Source of the DNA: Polaribacter sp. Hel1_33_78 | GTDB lineage: Bacteria; Bacteroidota; Bacteroidia; Flavobacteriales; Flavobacteriaceae | DNA: 64,000 bases | Assembly: GCF_900106075.1 (NCBI RefSeq) | Contig: NZ_LT629794.1 | Coordinates: 1,592,001-1,656,000, forward strand | Direction of reading: 5' to 3' | In this document: piece after piece, positions 1 to 7,299 of the stretch | Layout: every line of letters begins with the position of its first letter | How positions within the stretch are numbered: position 1 is the stretch's first letter | The notes under the pieces: model-generated | Databases searched by the model: none | Told to the model about the DNA's origin: nothing | The model's input: only the letters and a program-made list of their open reading frames with translations | Made by a program: the position numbers and the translations under genes

Positions 1-619
1 TCCTAAAGAGTATGCTACTTATTTTGAACAATACATACAACTGGTTTCTAAAAACGAGAAAACAATTACATAAAATTTAGTAGCTTGTCAAAAAGAATTT
101 AATTATGTATTTAGAAAATTATTCATAGCAAAAAGAATTTTTATTGTGACGATTTCAAATATAGAAATTTAATAGCAAATAATTTTCACGCCTAGGCGTG
201 AAAACTCAATAACAAATAATTTTCACGCCTAGGCGTGAAAATTATTTGCCATTTTATTTTTTTTATGCTGAAGGTAAATGGACGATGAAAGAATTGATTC
301 AGCACATTATTGATACGGAACGGGTTTTTTCTTATGTAGCTTTGTGCTTTGCTAGAAAAGATAAAACTTCTTTGCCAGGTTTTGATTAAGATCTTTTTGT
401 TGAGAACGACAATGCTAATGATAGCAGTTATTATGATTTATTGGATGAAATGGAGGTGTTAAGAAAGTCTTCAATTCAATTATTTAAAAGCTTTTCTGAT
501 GAAGCTTTGTTAAGAGTAGGAGTTTTTCAAATAATAAAATGTCTGTAAGAGCTTTAGGATATTTATTTTCAGGTCATCAAAGTCATCATTTGAATATTAT
601 AAAAGAAAGGTGTTTTTAA
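1..619 (+). pseudogene. DinB-like (YfiT/BstA fold) protein, decayed and window-truncated
   Basis: Three pieces in two frames recall a flavobacterial DinB-family protein, a four-helix metal-binding fold often annotated as a thiol transferase or damage-inducible protein. Bases 2-73 encode an N-terminal piece (PKEYATYFEQYIQLV) ending in a stop. Bases 264-386 resume at YAEGKWTMKELIQHIIDTER, then meet a TAA at 387-389 where the family usually has Glu; the same frame continues with DLFVENDNAND. Near 530 the reading shifts, and 539-619 gives MSVRALGY, GHQSHHLNIIKER and a stop. About 190 bases between the first two pieces hold a palindromic repeat instead of the expected helix. The stop, the frameshift and the insertion or replacement make it non-functional. 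The gene start lies outside the window. Family assignment is from remembered motifs. Confidence 0.75.
171..248. repeat. Tandem palindromic repeat inside the DinB remnant
   Basis: Two 34-base direct copies (171-204 and 208-241, one mismatch, offset 37) each contain the palindromic core ttcacgcctaggcgtgaa. In the second copy the palindrome extends to a perfect 36-base inverted repeat with no loop (213-248). The element lies where the DinB coding sequence is lost, so it may be a small inserted palindromic element or a hairpin-driven duplication. It has no ORF. Its GC-richer core stands out from the AT-rich surroundings. Confidence 0.8.
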
Positions 620-623
620 GAGA

Positions 624-649
624 AAAACCGAAGTTTTAGCTTCGGTTTT
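624..649. terminator. Bidirectional hairpin terminator
   Basis: A perfect 10-bp stem, aaaaccgaag paired with cttcggtttt, with a 6-base loop. It lies between the end of the DinB remnant and the convergent guanine deaminase stop. The A and T tracts at the stem ends let it work on both strands. Confidence 0.75.
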
Positions 650-658
650 AGTATGAAT

Positions 659-1132
659 TTAATATTCAGTTTTATCTTGTTTTTCTGCCCACTTGTTAAA
701 CGGTTCTAGTGCAATTTCTCTTCCAATTTGTTCAAAAGGAATACTTCTTTTTTCATAGGGTAAAGGAATTTCTTTATAGATGAATTCATCATCAAAACCA
801 ATGTTTGCGGCATCTTGCTGATTGCTTCCATAATACACTTTATCTGGTCTAGCCCAATAAATGGCTCCTAAACACATTGGGCACGGTTCGCAAGAAGTAT
901 ACACAATACACCCGTCTAATTGAAAAGAGCCAATATTTTTACAAGCATCTCTAATTGCTGTAACTTCTGCATGTGCTGTAGGATCGTTGGTAGAAGTAAC
1001 TTTATTATTTCCTCGACCAATAACTAATCCGTCTTTGACAACAACACAGCCAAAAGGTCCACCTTCGTTATTATTCATTCCTTTTAATGCTGCTTTTACA
1101 GCGCCACTCATAAATTCTTCGTGTTTGTTCAT
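659..1132 (-). CDS. guaD: Guanine deaminase (cytidine deaminase fold)
   Basis: Converts guanine to xanthine and ammonia in purine salvage; cytoplasmic, zinc dependent. The 157-residue product has the deaminase signature HAE at 54-56 (zinc ligand His54, proton-shuttle Glu56) and PCPMC at 83-87 (zinc ligands Cys84 and Cys87). Length, the NDPTAHAEVTAIRDAC stretch and a C-terminus ending in EY closely resemble Bacillus GuaD, rather than TadA, which lacks this C-terminal tail. It is a single gene between two hairpin terminators. A general nucleoside deaminase is the alternative. Confidence 0.85.
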   Translation of the reverse strand: MNKHEEFMSGAVKAALKGMNNNEGGPFGCVVVKDGLVIGRGNNKVTSTNDPTAHAEVTAIRDACKNIGSFQLDGCIVYTSCEPCPMCLGAIYWARPDKVYYGSNQQDAANIGFDDEFIYKEIPLPYEKRSIPFEQIGREIALEPFNKWAEKQDKTEY

Positions 1133-1171
1133 CTGCCTTTTCTATTATTATGATTATTTTATTGAGCTAAA

Positions 1172-1198
1172 AAAAGCTGCATGTAGTATGCAGCTTTT
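1172..1198 (-). terminator. Rho-independent terminator of fumC
   Basis: An 11-bp stem (aaaagctgcat with atgcagctttt) and a 5-base loop, followed on the minus strand by a run of seven T. It lies 23 bases after the fumC stop. Confidence 0.8.
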
Positions 1199-1221
1199 AA
1201 GAGATTTTAAAATTAATATTT

Positions 1222-2619
1222 TTATTTTAAACCACCAGTCATTTCTTCTGGTTTTACCCATTCATCATATTGTTCTGGAGTAACATATCCTAAACGCACC
1301 GCTTCTACTTTTAAAGAAGTTCCGTTTGCATGCGCAGTATTTGCAATTTCTGCAGCTTTGTAATAGCCTATTTTAGTATTTAAAGCAGTAACTAACATTA
1401 AAGAGTTATTTACTAATTCAGTAATTCTTGCATGATTTGGTTCTATACCTGAAGCACAATGTAAATCAAAAGAAACGCAGGCATCACCAATTAATTGCGC
1501 AGATTGCAGAACGTTTGCAGCCATCATAGGTTTAAAAACGTTTAGTTCATAATGCCCCTGAGTTCCGCCAACAGTAACTGCAACATCATTACCCATTACT
1601 TGCGCACAAACCATAGTCATTGCTTCTGCTTGCGTAGGATTTACTTTACCTGGCATAATTGATGAGCCTGGTTCGTTTGCAGGAATTATTAATTCTCCAA
1701 TTCCTGATCTTGGACCTGAAGCCATCATTCTAATATCATTTGCAATTTTATTTAAAGAAACGGCCACTTGTTTTAAGGCTCCGTGTGTTTCCACTAAAGC
1801 ATCATGTGCAGCCAACGCTTCAAATTTATTTTCTGCAGTAATAAAAGGCATTTCAGTAAATTGGGCAATATATTTTGCTACTAAAACATCATAACCTGCA
1901 GGTGTATTTAATCCTGTACCTACTGCAGTTCCTCCTAAAGCTAATTGAGACAAATGTTCTAATGTATTATTTAAGGCTTTTAAACCAAAGTTTAATTGTG
2001 CTACATAACCAGAAAATTCCTGACCTAATGTAAGTGGAGTCGCATCCATTAAATGTGTTCGACCTATCTTTACAACATCCTTAAACGCTTCAGATTTAGT
2101 TTTTAAGGTATCTCTTAATTGCTCAATCCCAGGAATTGTAGTTTCTACAATTTTCTTATAGGCTGCAATATGCATTCCTGTTGGAAATGTATCATTAGAA
2201 GATTGCGATTTGTTTACATCGTCATTTGGTTGAATCGTCTTTTCTCCTTCACCAATAACTTTTCCTGCAATTTCATGGGCTCTGTTCGCAATCACTTCGT
2301 TCACATTCATGTTAGATTGTGTACCTGAACCCGTTTGCCAAATTACTAAAGGAAATTGGTTATCTAGTTTTCCTGCTAAAATTTCATCACAAACTTTTGC
2401 TATTAGATCTCTCTTTTCAGTGGTTAAAACACCGAGCTCTTCGTTTGTATAAGCGGCAGCTTTTTTAAGATACGCAAAACCATATACAATTTCCATAGGC
2501 ATAGAAGCTGAAGCCCCAATTTTAAAATTATTGCGCGAACGTTCTGTTTGTGCCCCCCAGTATTTATCTGCAGGAACTTTTACGTTTCCCATGGTATCTT
2601 TTTCGATTCTATATTTCAT
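1222..2619 (-). CDS. fumC: Class II fumarate hydratase
   Basis: Hydrates fumarate to L-malate in the TCA cycle; iron-free, homotetrameric, cytoplasmic. The 465-residue length is normal. The aspartase/fumarase superfamily signature [11 protein letters not shown] is at 318-328, with the catalytic-loop Ser in its SS pair. SSNDTFPT (140-147) and [10 protein letters not shown] (187-196) form the other conserved substrate regions. It is preceded by a good -7 promoter box and followed by its own terminator, so it appears to be monocistronic. Aspartase and argininosuccinate lyase share the fold, but the overall pattern is FumC. Confidence 0.95.
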   Translation of the reverse strand: MKYRIEKDTMGNVKVPADKYWGAQTERSRNNFKIGASASMPMEIVYGFAYLKKAAAYTNEELGVLTTEKRDLIAKVCDEILAGKLDNQFPLVIWQTGSGTQSNMNVNEVIANRAHEIAGKVIGEGEKTIQPNDDVNKSQSSNDTFPTGMHIAAYKKIVETTIPGIEQLRDTLKTKSEAFKDVVKIGRTHLMDATPLTLGQEFSGYVAQLNFGLKALNNTLEHLSQLALGGTAVGTGLNTPAGYDVLVAKYIAQFTEMPFITAENKFEALAAHDALVETHGALKQVAVSLNKIANDIRMMASGPRSGIGELIIPANEPGSSIMPGKVNPTQAEAMTMVCAQVMGNDVAVTVGGTQGHYELNVFKPMMAANVLQSAQLIGDACVSFDLHCASGIEPNHARITELVNNSLMLVTALNTKIGYYKAAEIANTAHANGTSLKVEAVRLGYVTPEQYDEWVKPEEMTGGLK

Positions 2620-2645
2620 AATTATGATATAAATTTTGGATACAA

Positions 2646-2653
2646 CAAAATTA
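2646..2653 (-). promoter_or_regulatory. Candidate -7 box for fumC
   Basis: Minus strand TAATTTTG fits the Bacteroidota TAnnTTTG element and lies 27 bases upstream of the fumC ATG. No convincing TTG -33 element is visible, so support is moderate. Confidence 0.45.
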
Positions 2654-2721
2654 CAAAAAAGTATGATTACATAAAGTTGATAATTATCATTTTTAGATAA
2701 CTAAAAAAAATATTTTTTTGA

Positions 2722-2753
2722 TTGGTGTTTTTTGAAAATAAGTCTTATTTTTG
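2722..2753 (+). promoter_or_regulatory. Candidate promoter of the 57-residue membrane protein
   Basis: TTGG at 2722-2725 and TATTTTTG at 2746-2753 match TTG-N17-23-TAnnTTTG. Transcription would begin near 2760. That makes the ATG at 2780 the likely start and places the alternative ATG at 2732 upstream of the transcript. Confidence 0.5.
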
Positions 2754-2779
2754 CTTCATTAATTTTTCAAAATATTTCA

Positions 2780-2953
2780 ATGTTAGATTTTTCACAATTT
2801 TCAGGATTAGTTTTATTTATGTTTGTTTTTACAGCTGGTTTTTGGTTGTTAATATTCTTATTAACATTTGTTGTTCCTTATTGGATTGGCGGAACTATCT
2901 GGGAAAATATGAAATTAAAGAAAGAAGCTAAAAAGGCTGCTGAAGGCAAGTAA
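2780..2953 (+). CDS. Small single-pass membrane protein, function unknown
   Basis: A 57-residue protein with one long hydrophobic helix at about residues 7-32 (LVLFMFVFTAGFWLLIFLLT) and a basic, lysine-rich cytoplasmic tail. I do not recognise a named family. The ATG at 2780 is chosen because a promoter box overlaps the region just after the longer in-frame start at 2732. It is a monocistronic unit with its own promoter and a strong terminator, flanked by minus-strand genes. That independent arrangement is the main sign that it is a real gene. Confidence 0.7.
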   Translation: MLDFSQFSGLVLFMFVFTAGFWLLIFLLTFVVPYWIGGTIWENMKLKKEAKKAAEGK

Positions 2954-2971
2954 GCTTTAAAATAAATGATA

Positions 2972-3007
2972 AAAAAAACTCGTTCAAGAAATTGAACGAG
3001 TTTTTTT
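2972..3007 (+). terminator. Strong rho-independent terminator
   Basis: A 16-bp stem (core actcgttcaa with ttgaacgagt) capped by a GAAA tetraloop and ending in seven T. It starts 18 bases after the small membrane protein stop. Confidence 0.85.
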
Positions 3008-3172
3008 ATGAGTTTTATTGATATTTAAGTATTGAAATAAAAACCTCTTATATTCTATTTAAATAGCTTAAAAGGGAGTTAATGCAGTAATTTTTTAATT
3101 ATGATAAAGTTATTGTCTAAAACAAAAAAAGTAGTTTTGTAATAGAAGTAATAAAAAGATATTATTTCAAAC

Positions 3173-3191
3173 CCTTTTGTAATTCAAAAGG
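3173..3191 (-). terminator. Hairpin directly after the TonB receptor stop
   Basis: ccttttg and caaaagg form a perfect 7-bp stem with a 5-base loop, immediately after the stop codon on the minus strand. There is no clean T-run next to it, so it may be a weak terminator or only a 3'-end stabiliser. Confidence 0.4.
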
Positions 3192-5654
3192 TTAACCTTC
3201 AAATTCTTCTCCACCACCATTTTGTCTTCCACCTTTTTGTTTTTGATTTTTTTGTTGATTAAATCTGTAAGTAAAGTTTAAAGATATTTGACGAACGCGC
3301 CATTGAAAAGTTTGGTCAGAAATATTGGTTGGATTCTCTCTGTTTGGCGTGTAGTTGGTAGAATTTCTTTTTCTAGAATTAAAAAGATCACTTACATTTA
3401 AAATCAACGTTCCTTTTTCTTTTAACACATCTTTACTGAATGCCAAGTTGGCTGAAAAAATTCCATCACTTTCGCTTTGTGCACTTTCGCTTGGACCTCT
3501 GTAAGATAACCTTGTTTGCCATTCTATTTTATATGGTAAAGTTACTCTTGCGTTAAAACGTGCTCTCCAGCTTGAGTTACTGTTACTTAAATCCTCTGAA
3601 ATTGTATTTGTAATATTCGTAGTTGGGTCTAAAAAGTCATAGGTATAAATTCCCTCTGTTTTAGAATTGAATACATTAAAACTTCCATCAAATTTTACTG
3701 TTTTCGCTGCATTATAATTGGCAGTAAACTCAAATCCATACCTATCTTCTGAAGCTAAATTGATTGGTTCTCTAATTAAAACAGATTCGTTATTACCATT
3801 AATTTCTCTAATTTCTTGCCTTGTAACTCTACTAATATTGTTTGTTGAATATTGATAATAAATAGATGAACTTACTGTTAATTTACCAATTTTATTTAGA
3901 TAGCCTAAATCATAAGAGTTCGTAAAGGTTGGTATTAAAGCAGGATTTCCTTTAAAAATAATGTTCTGACTATTTCTTGATTCAAACGGATTTAAATACC
4001 AAAACCTTGGTCTTCTTAAGCGTCGACTATACCCTAAAGTAAAGCTTTGTTTTTCTGTTACTTCATAACCAATATTTAATGTGGGGAATAATTCTGTATA
4101 ACTAAAATCGTTATTTTCATTCGTATTTAATAATCTTACTTTTACATCTGTAGTTTCTAAACGCAACCCTAAAAGAAAAGAAAATTTGTTAAATTTATTT
4201 CCGTATTGTGAATAAAACGCATGAATATTTTGACCAAATTCTAAGTTATTTGATGGGTCAAAATTTGGATCTGTTACCGGAGTTACTAAAAAATCTGAAG
4301 TTAAATCTTGAAAATCACCACGGTATCCCGCTTCAAACTGAGTGTTTTCGCCAATTGGTAGTACATAATCTGCTTGTAATAAAGTGTTTTTAGATGATTC
4401 GTTTGTAATGTTTGTTTCGTTTGTAAAACCAGTTTCGATATTGACAGCTTCTTCATTCTCTTTACTATCACTATACTGAAAATCTAAAGTTAATTTATGA
4501 CCTTTTTTATTAAAATTGTTTGAGTAGTTTAACGAATATTGTATCGTTTCATCATCAGAATTTTCATCCTGTATTCTTATAATATTATCTGTTAATGCAT
4601 TATTTTGGTCAAATTCTTTAATATCATTTGTAGAAAAATTCCCACCTTTTGTATTTCGGTAAAAAATGTTACCAGTTAAAGAGCTTTTTTTAGTTAAAAA
4701 ATATTCTAAGCCAACATTTGCGTTAAAACTATTTCTATTTCTTGACCAATCTCTATCTTCAATTCTAGAACTTGTAACAGCACCATTTGTAAGATTTTTT
4801 AAATTTGTAAAAAAGTTTCCAGGACCTTTTCTATAGCTATATCCGAAATTAGAAAATAAGTTCGTTTTCTTTCCTCTTTGGTTTAAATTGGTTGCTAATT
4901 GAAACTGATCTGGTGTTCCAACTGTTGTGTTTACAGAACCATTAAAACCTAAAGCTTTTCCTTTTCTAAGAATAATATTTAAAATCCCGGCGGTTCCTTC
5001 TGCATCATACCTTGCAGACGGAGAGGTTATTACTTCAACTCTTTCTATAGCATCTGCAGGTAATTGTCTTAATGCATCTGTACCACTTAAGCCTACAAGA
5101 GCAGATGGTTTTCCGTCAATTAAAATCCGCACATTTTCATTTCCTCTTAAACTTACATTTCCTTCTACATCTACACTTACAGAGGGCACATTATCTAGAA
5201 CATCAGATGCTGTTCCTCCTTTTAACGTCATGTCTTTTCCAACATTATAAATACGTTTGTCTAAACGAATATCTACTGTAGATTTTTCTGCAATAATTAT
5301 TACTTCACCCAAACTACTTGCGTCTTCAGAAAGTTTTATGATTCCAAAATCTTTATTTGTGTTTAAGGTTTGCTTTGGTAGTTTTATACTTTTAAAAGAA
5401 ATATATTCAATACTAATATCATAATTTCCTTTGGGAGTTATGATACTAAAAATTCCTTTTTCATTAGTAATTCCACCAGAAACTTTTTTTGTTTCAGTCT
5501 CTTTTAAAACGATGGTAGCATATTCTAACGGTTCTTTAGTATCTGCATCAATAACTTTACCGATTAAGGTAATACTGTTAGTGCTAGACGGCTTTTGTGC
5601 GATTAGAAATAGTGAAGTGAATAAACAGAATACTAGTAGTGTAATTTTTTTCAT
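3192..5654 (-). CDS. TonB-dependent outer membrane receptor with CarboxypepD_reg-like domain
   Basis: An 820-residue outer membrane protein. It has a signal peptide (residues 1-19, MKKITLLVFCLFTSLFLIAQ), then a carboxypeptidase-regulatory-like beta-sandwich (about 28-110, GKVIDADTKEPLEYATIVL), a TonB plug (about 125-230, with LDNVPSVSVDVEGNVSLRGN) and a C-terminal beta-barrel of the outer membrane beta-barrel family type. The tail is unusual, rich in Q, K and G. There is no SusD partner, so a polysaccharide-uptake role is not supported; substrates may be peptides, metals or surface components. A hairpin follows the stop. Substrate is unknown. Confidence 0.85.
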   Translation of the reverse strand: MKKITLLVFCLFTSLFLIAQKPSSTNSITLIGKVIDADTKEPLEYATIVLKETETKKVSGGITNEKGIFSIITPKGNYDISIEYISFKSIKLPKQTLNTNKDFGIIKLSEDASSLGEVIIIAEKSTVDIRLDKRIYNVGKDMTLKGGTASDVLDNVPSVSVDVEGNVSLRGNENVRILIDGKPSALVGLSGTDALRQLPADAIERVEVITSPSARYDAEGTAGILNIILRKGKALGFNGSVNTTVGTPDQFQLATNLNQRGKKTNLFSNFGYSYRKGPGNFFTNLKNLTNGAVTSSRIEDRDWSRNRNSFNANVGLEYFLTKKSSLTGNIFYRNTKGGNFSTNDIKEFDQNNALTDNIIRIQDENSDDETIQYSLNYSNNFNKKGHKLTLDFQYSDSKENEEAVNIETGFTNETNITNESSKNTLLQADYVLPIGENTQFEAGYRGDFQDLTSDFLVTPVTDPNFDPSNNLEFGQNIHAFYSQYGNKFNKFSFLLGLRLETTDVKVRLLNTNENNDFSYTELFPTLNIGYEVTEKQSFTLGYSRRLRRPRFWYLNPFESRNSQNIIFKGNPALIPTFTNSYDLGYLNKIGKLTVSSSIYYQYSTNNISRVTRQEIREINGNNESVLIREPINLASEDRYGFEFTANYNAAKTVKFDGSFNVFNSKTEGIYTYDFLDPTTNITNTISEDLSNSNSSWRARFNARVTLPYKIEWQTRLSYRGPSESAQSESDGIFSANLAFSKDVLKEKGTLILNVSDLFNSRKRNSTNYTPNRENPTNISDQTFQWRVRQISLNFTYRFNQQKNQKQKGGRQNGGGEEFEG

Positions 5655-5753
5655 TAGTTAGTTGGATATTTATTCATTTTAAAACAACAAAGAACTAATT
5701 AAGTTTGAGAGTTAATAGTTAAAAAAAAGTTAAAGAAATTATATGAATAGAAT

Positions 5754-6095
5754 TTAAATAATAGCTGCTATTTTTTCTGGTGGTCTACCAATAACTGCTT
5801 TGTTATTATTGATTACAATTGGTCTTTCAATCAATTTAGGGTTTTCTACCATTGCAATAATAATTTCTTTATCAGAGAGTTCTTTTCCTTTGTAATTCTC
5901 TTTCCATATTTTTTCATTTTTACGAACTAAATCAATAGGAGAGATGTTTAAAAATTTTATTAACTCGTTTAATTCTTCTTCGGATAAAGTATGATCTAAA
6001 TATTTTATAACTTCAAACTCTTTTTTAGAATCTTCTAAAATCGCTAAACCTTGTCTAGATTTTGAACAACGTGGATTGTGGTATATTTTTATCAT
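5754..6095 (-). CDS. arsC: ArsC/Spx-family arsenate reductase-like protein
   Basis: A thioredoxin-fold protein of 113 residues resembling glutaredoxin-dependent arsenate reductase. The redox Cys10 sits in HNPRCSKSR, and the three oxyanion-binding arginines of the family appear as Arg58 (LVRKNE), Arg91 (ERPIV) and Arg104 (GRPPE). It lacks the second cysteine found in Spx-type regulators. It lies 20 bases downstream of prfB on the same strand and is probably cotranscribed. No ars efflux genes are nearby, so a housekeeping reductase role is as likely as arsenic resistance. Confidence 0.8.
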   Translation of the reverse strand: MIKIYHNPRCSKSRQGLAILEDSKKEFEVIKYLDHTLSEEELNELIKFLNISPIDLVRKNEKIWKENYKGKELSDKEIIIAMVENPKLIERPIVINNNKAVIGRPPEKIAAII

Positions 6096-6115
6096 TTTTA
6101 TTTAAGTTTTAAATA

Positions 6116-7213
6116 TTACGAACTCTTTTTCTGCCCATTTAACATTAAGTAAGACTTTAAAAACGGATTTATATCTCCATTCATTACATTATCTATATTC
6201 CCTGTTTCGTAACCTGTTCTTACATCTTTCACCAATTTGTAAGGATGCATTACATAATTTCTTATCTGGCTTCCCCATTCGTTTTTCATTTTATTGGCCT
6301 CAATATCATCTCTAGCTGCTTGTTGTTTTTGCAATTCAATCTCGTATAATTGAGATTTTAACATTTTCATTGCAGTTGCTCTATTATCATGCTGAGAGCG
6401 AGAATTAGAACAGGAAATTTGAATTCCAGTAGGTTTATGCGTTAGTTGAACTTTTGTTTCAACTTTGTTTACATTTTGGCCTCCAGCTCCGCTAGATCTT
6501 GCAGTTACAATTTCTATATCAGCTGGGTTTACATCTATTTCTATAGAATCATCTGCCACAGGAAAAACGTATACAGATCCAAAAGTTGTATGTCGCTTTC
6601 CATTAGAGTCAAAAGGTGAAATTCGTACCAATCTATGAACACCATTTTCTCCTTTTAACCACCCAAAAGCATAATCGCCTTCAATTTCTATCGTAATCGT
6701 TTTTATTCCTACAACATCTCCCGCTTGATAATTTAATGTTTTTAGTTTAAAACCTTGCTTTTCTGCCCACATCGTGTACATTCTAGATAACATTTCTACC
6801 CAATCACAACTTTCTGTTCCTCCAGCACCTGCTGTAATTTGTATAGTTGCAGATAAAGAATCTCCTTCTTCAGAAAGCATATTCTTAAACTCTAAATCTT
6901 CTAAAAAAGAACTTGTCTTTTCAAACTGTTCTATAACTTCATCTTCTTCAACTTCACCTTCTTTGTAAAATTCATATAACACATTTACATCTTCATTTAA
7001 ACTGATTGTTTTCTTGTAATCTTCAACCCATTTTTTCTTAAAACGAAGTTCTTTCATTATAATTTCTGCTTGTTTTGGATTGTTCCAAAAATCTGGATTT
7101 ACAGTTTTTTCTTCTTCGTTCGAAATTTCAATCAGCTTTTTATCAATCTCTAAATAAGATTTTAATTTTTCAATTCTTGAAGCAATATCTTTAAGTTGGT
7201 CTTGTGTAATCAT
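6116..7213 (-). CDS. prfB: Peptide chain release factor 2
   Basis: Recognises UGA and UAA stop codons and triggers peptide release. The anticodon-like SPF tripeptide is at 199-201 and the catalytic GGQ at 244-246, within [15 protein letters not shown]. The 365-residue length is normal. The gene reads in one frame: the region encoding [10 protein letters not shown], where many prfB genes carry an in-frame UGA and a +1 frameshift, has TAT TTA GAG instead. Autoregulation by programmed frameshifting is therefore absent. The ArsC-like gene follows 20 bases downstream. Confidence 0.95.
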   Translation of the reverse strand: MITQDQLKDIASRIEKLKSYLEIDKKLIEISNEEEKTVNPDFWNNPKQAEIIMKELRFKKKWVEDYKKTISLNEDVNVLYEFYKEGEVEEDEVIEQFEKTSSFLEDLEFKNMLSEEGDSLSATIQITAGAGGTESCDWVEMLSRMYTMWAEKQGFKLKTLNYQAGDVVGIKTITIEIEGDYAFGWLKGENGVHRLVRISPFDSNGKRHTTFGSVYVFPVADDSIEIDVNPADIEIVTARSSGAGGQNVNKVETKVQLTHKPTGIQISCSNSRSQHDNRATAMKMLKSQLYEIELQKQQAARDDIEANKMKNEWGSQIRNYVMHPYKLVKDVRTGYETGNIDNVMNGDINPFLKSYLMLNGQKKSS

Positions 7214-7221
7214 AAGTCAAA

Positions 7222-7229
7222 CAAAAATA
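7222..7229 (-). promoter_or_regulatory. Candidate -7 box for prfB
   Basis: Minus-strand TATTTTTG matches TAnnTTTG and lies just upstream of the prfB ATG (start at 7213), implying a very short leader. The -33 element is not clear. Confidence 0.4.
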
Positions 7230-7299
7230 AATTAATTTTTAAGATTTCTTGTTTTAAAACTGATCCTTATTTTATAGATTTATACAAAATATATCAAAC

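Noticed and set aside
2732..2779. Longer start for the small membrane protein
   Set aside because: The start would lie before the predicted transcription start.
4927..5281. Plus-strand ORFs inside the TonB receptor gene
   Set aside because: Antisense shadows of a well-supported gene; no homology.
5754..6095. Spx-type transcription regulator for the ArsC-like gene
   Set aside because: It lacks the second Cys of Spx CxxC and keeps the three arsenate-binding arginines.
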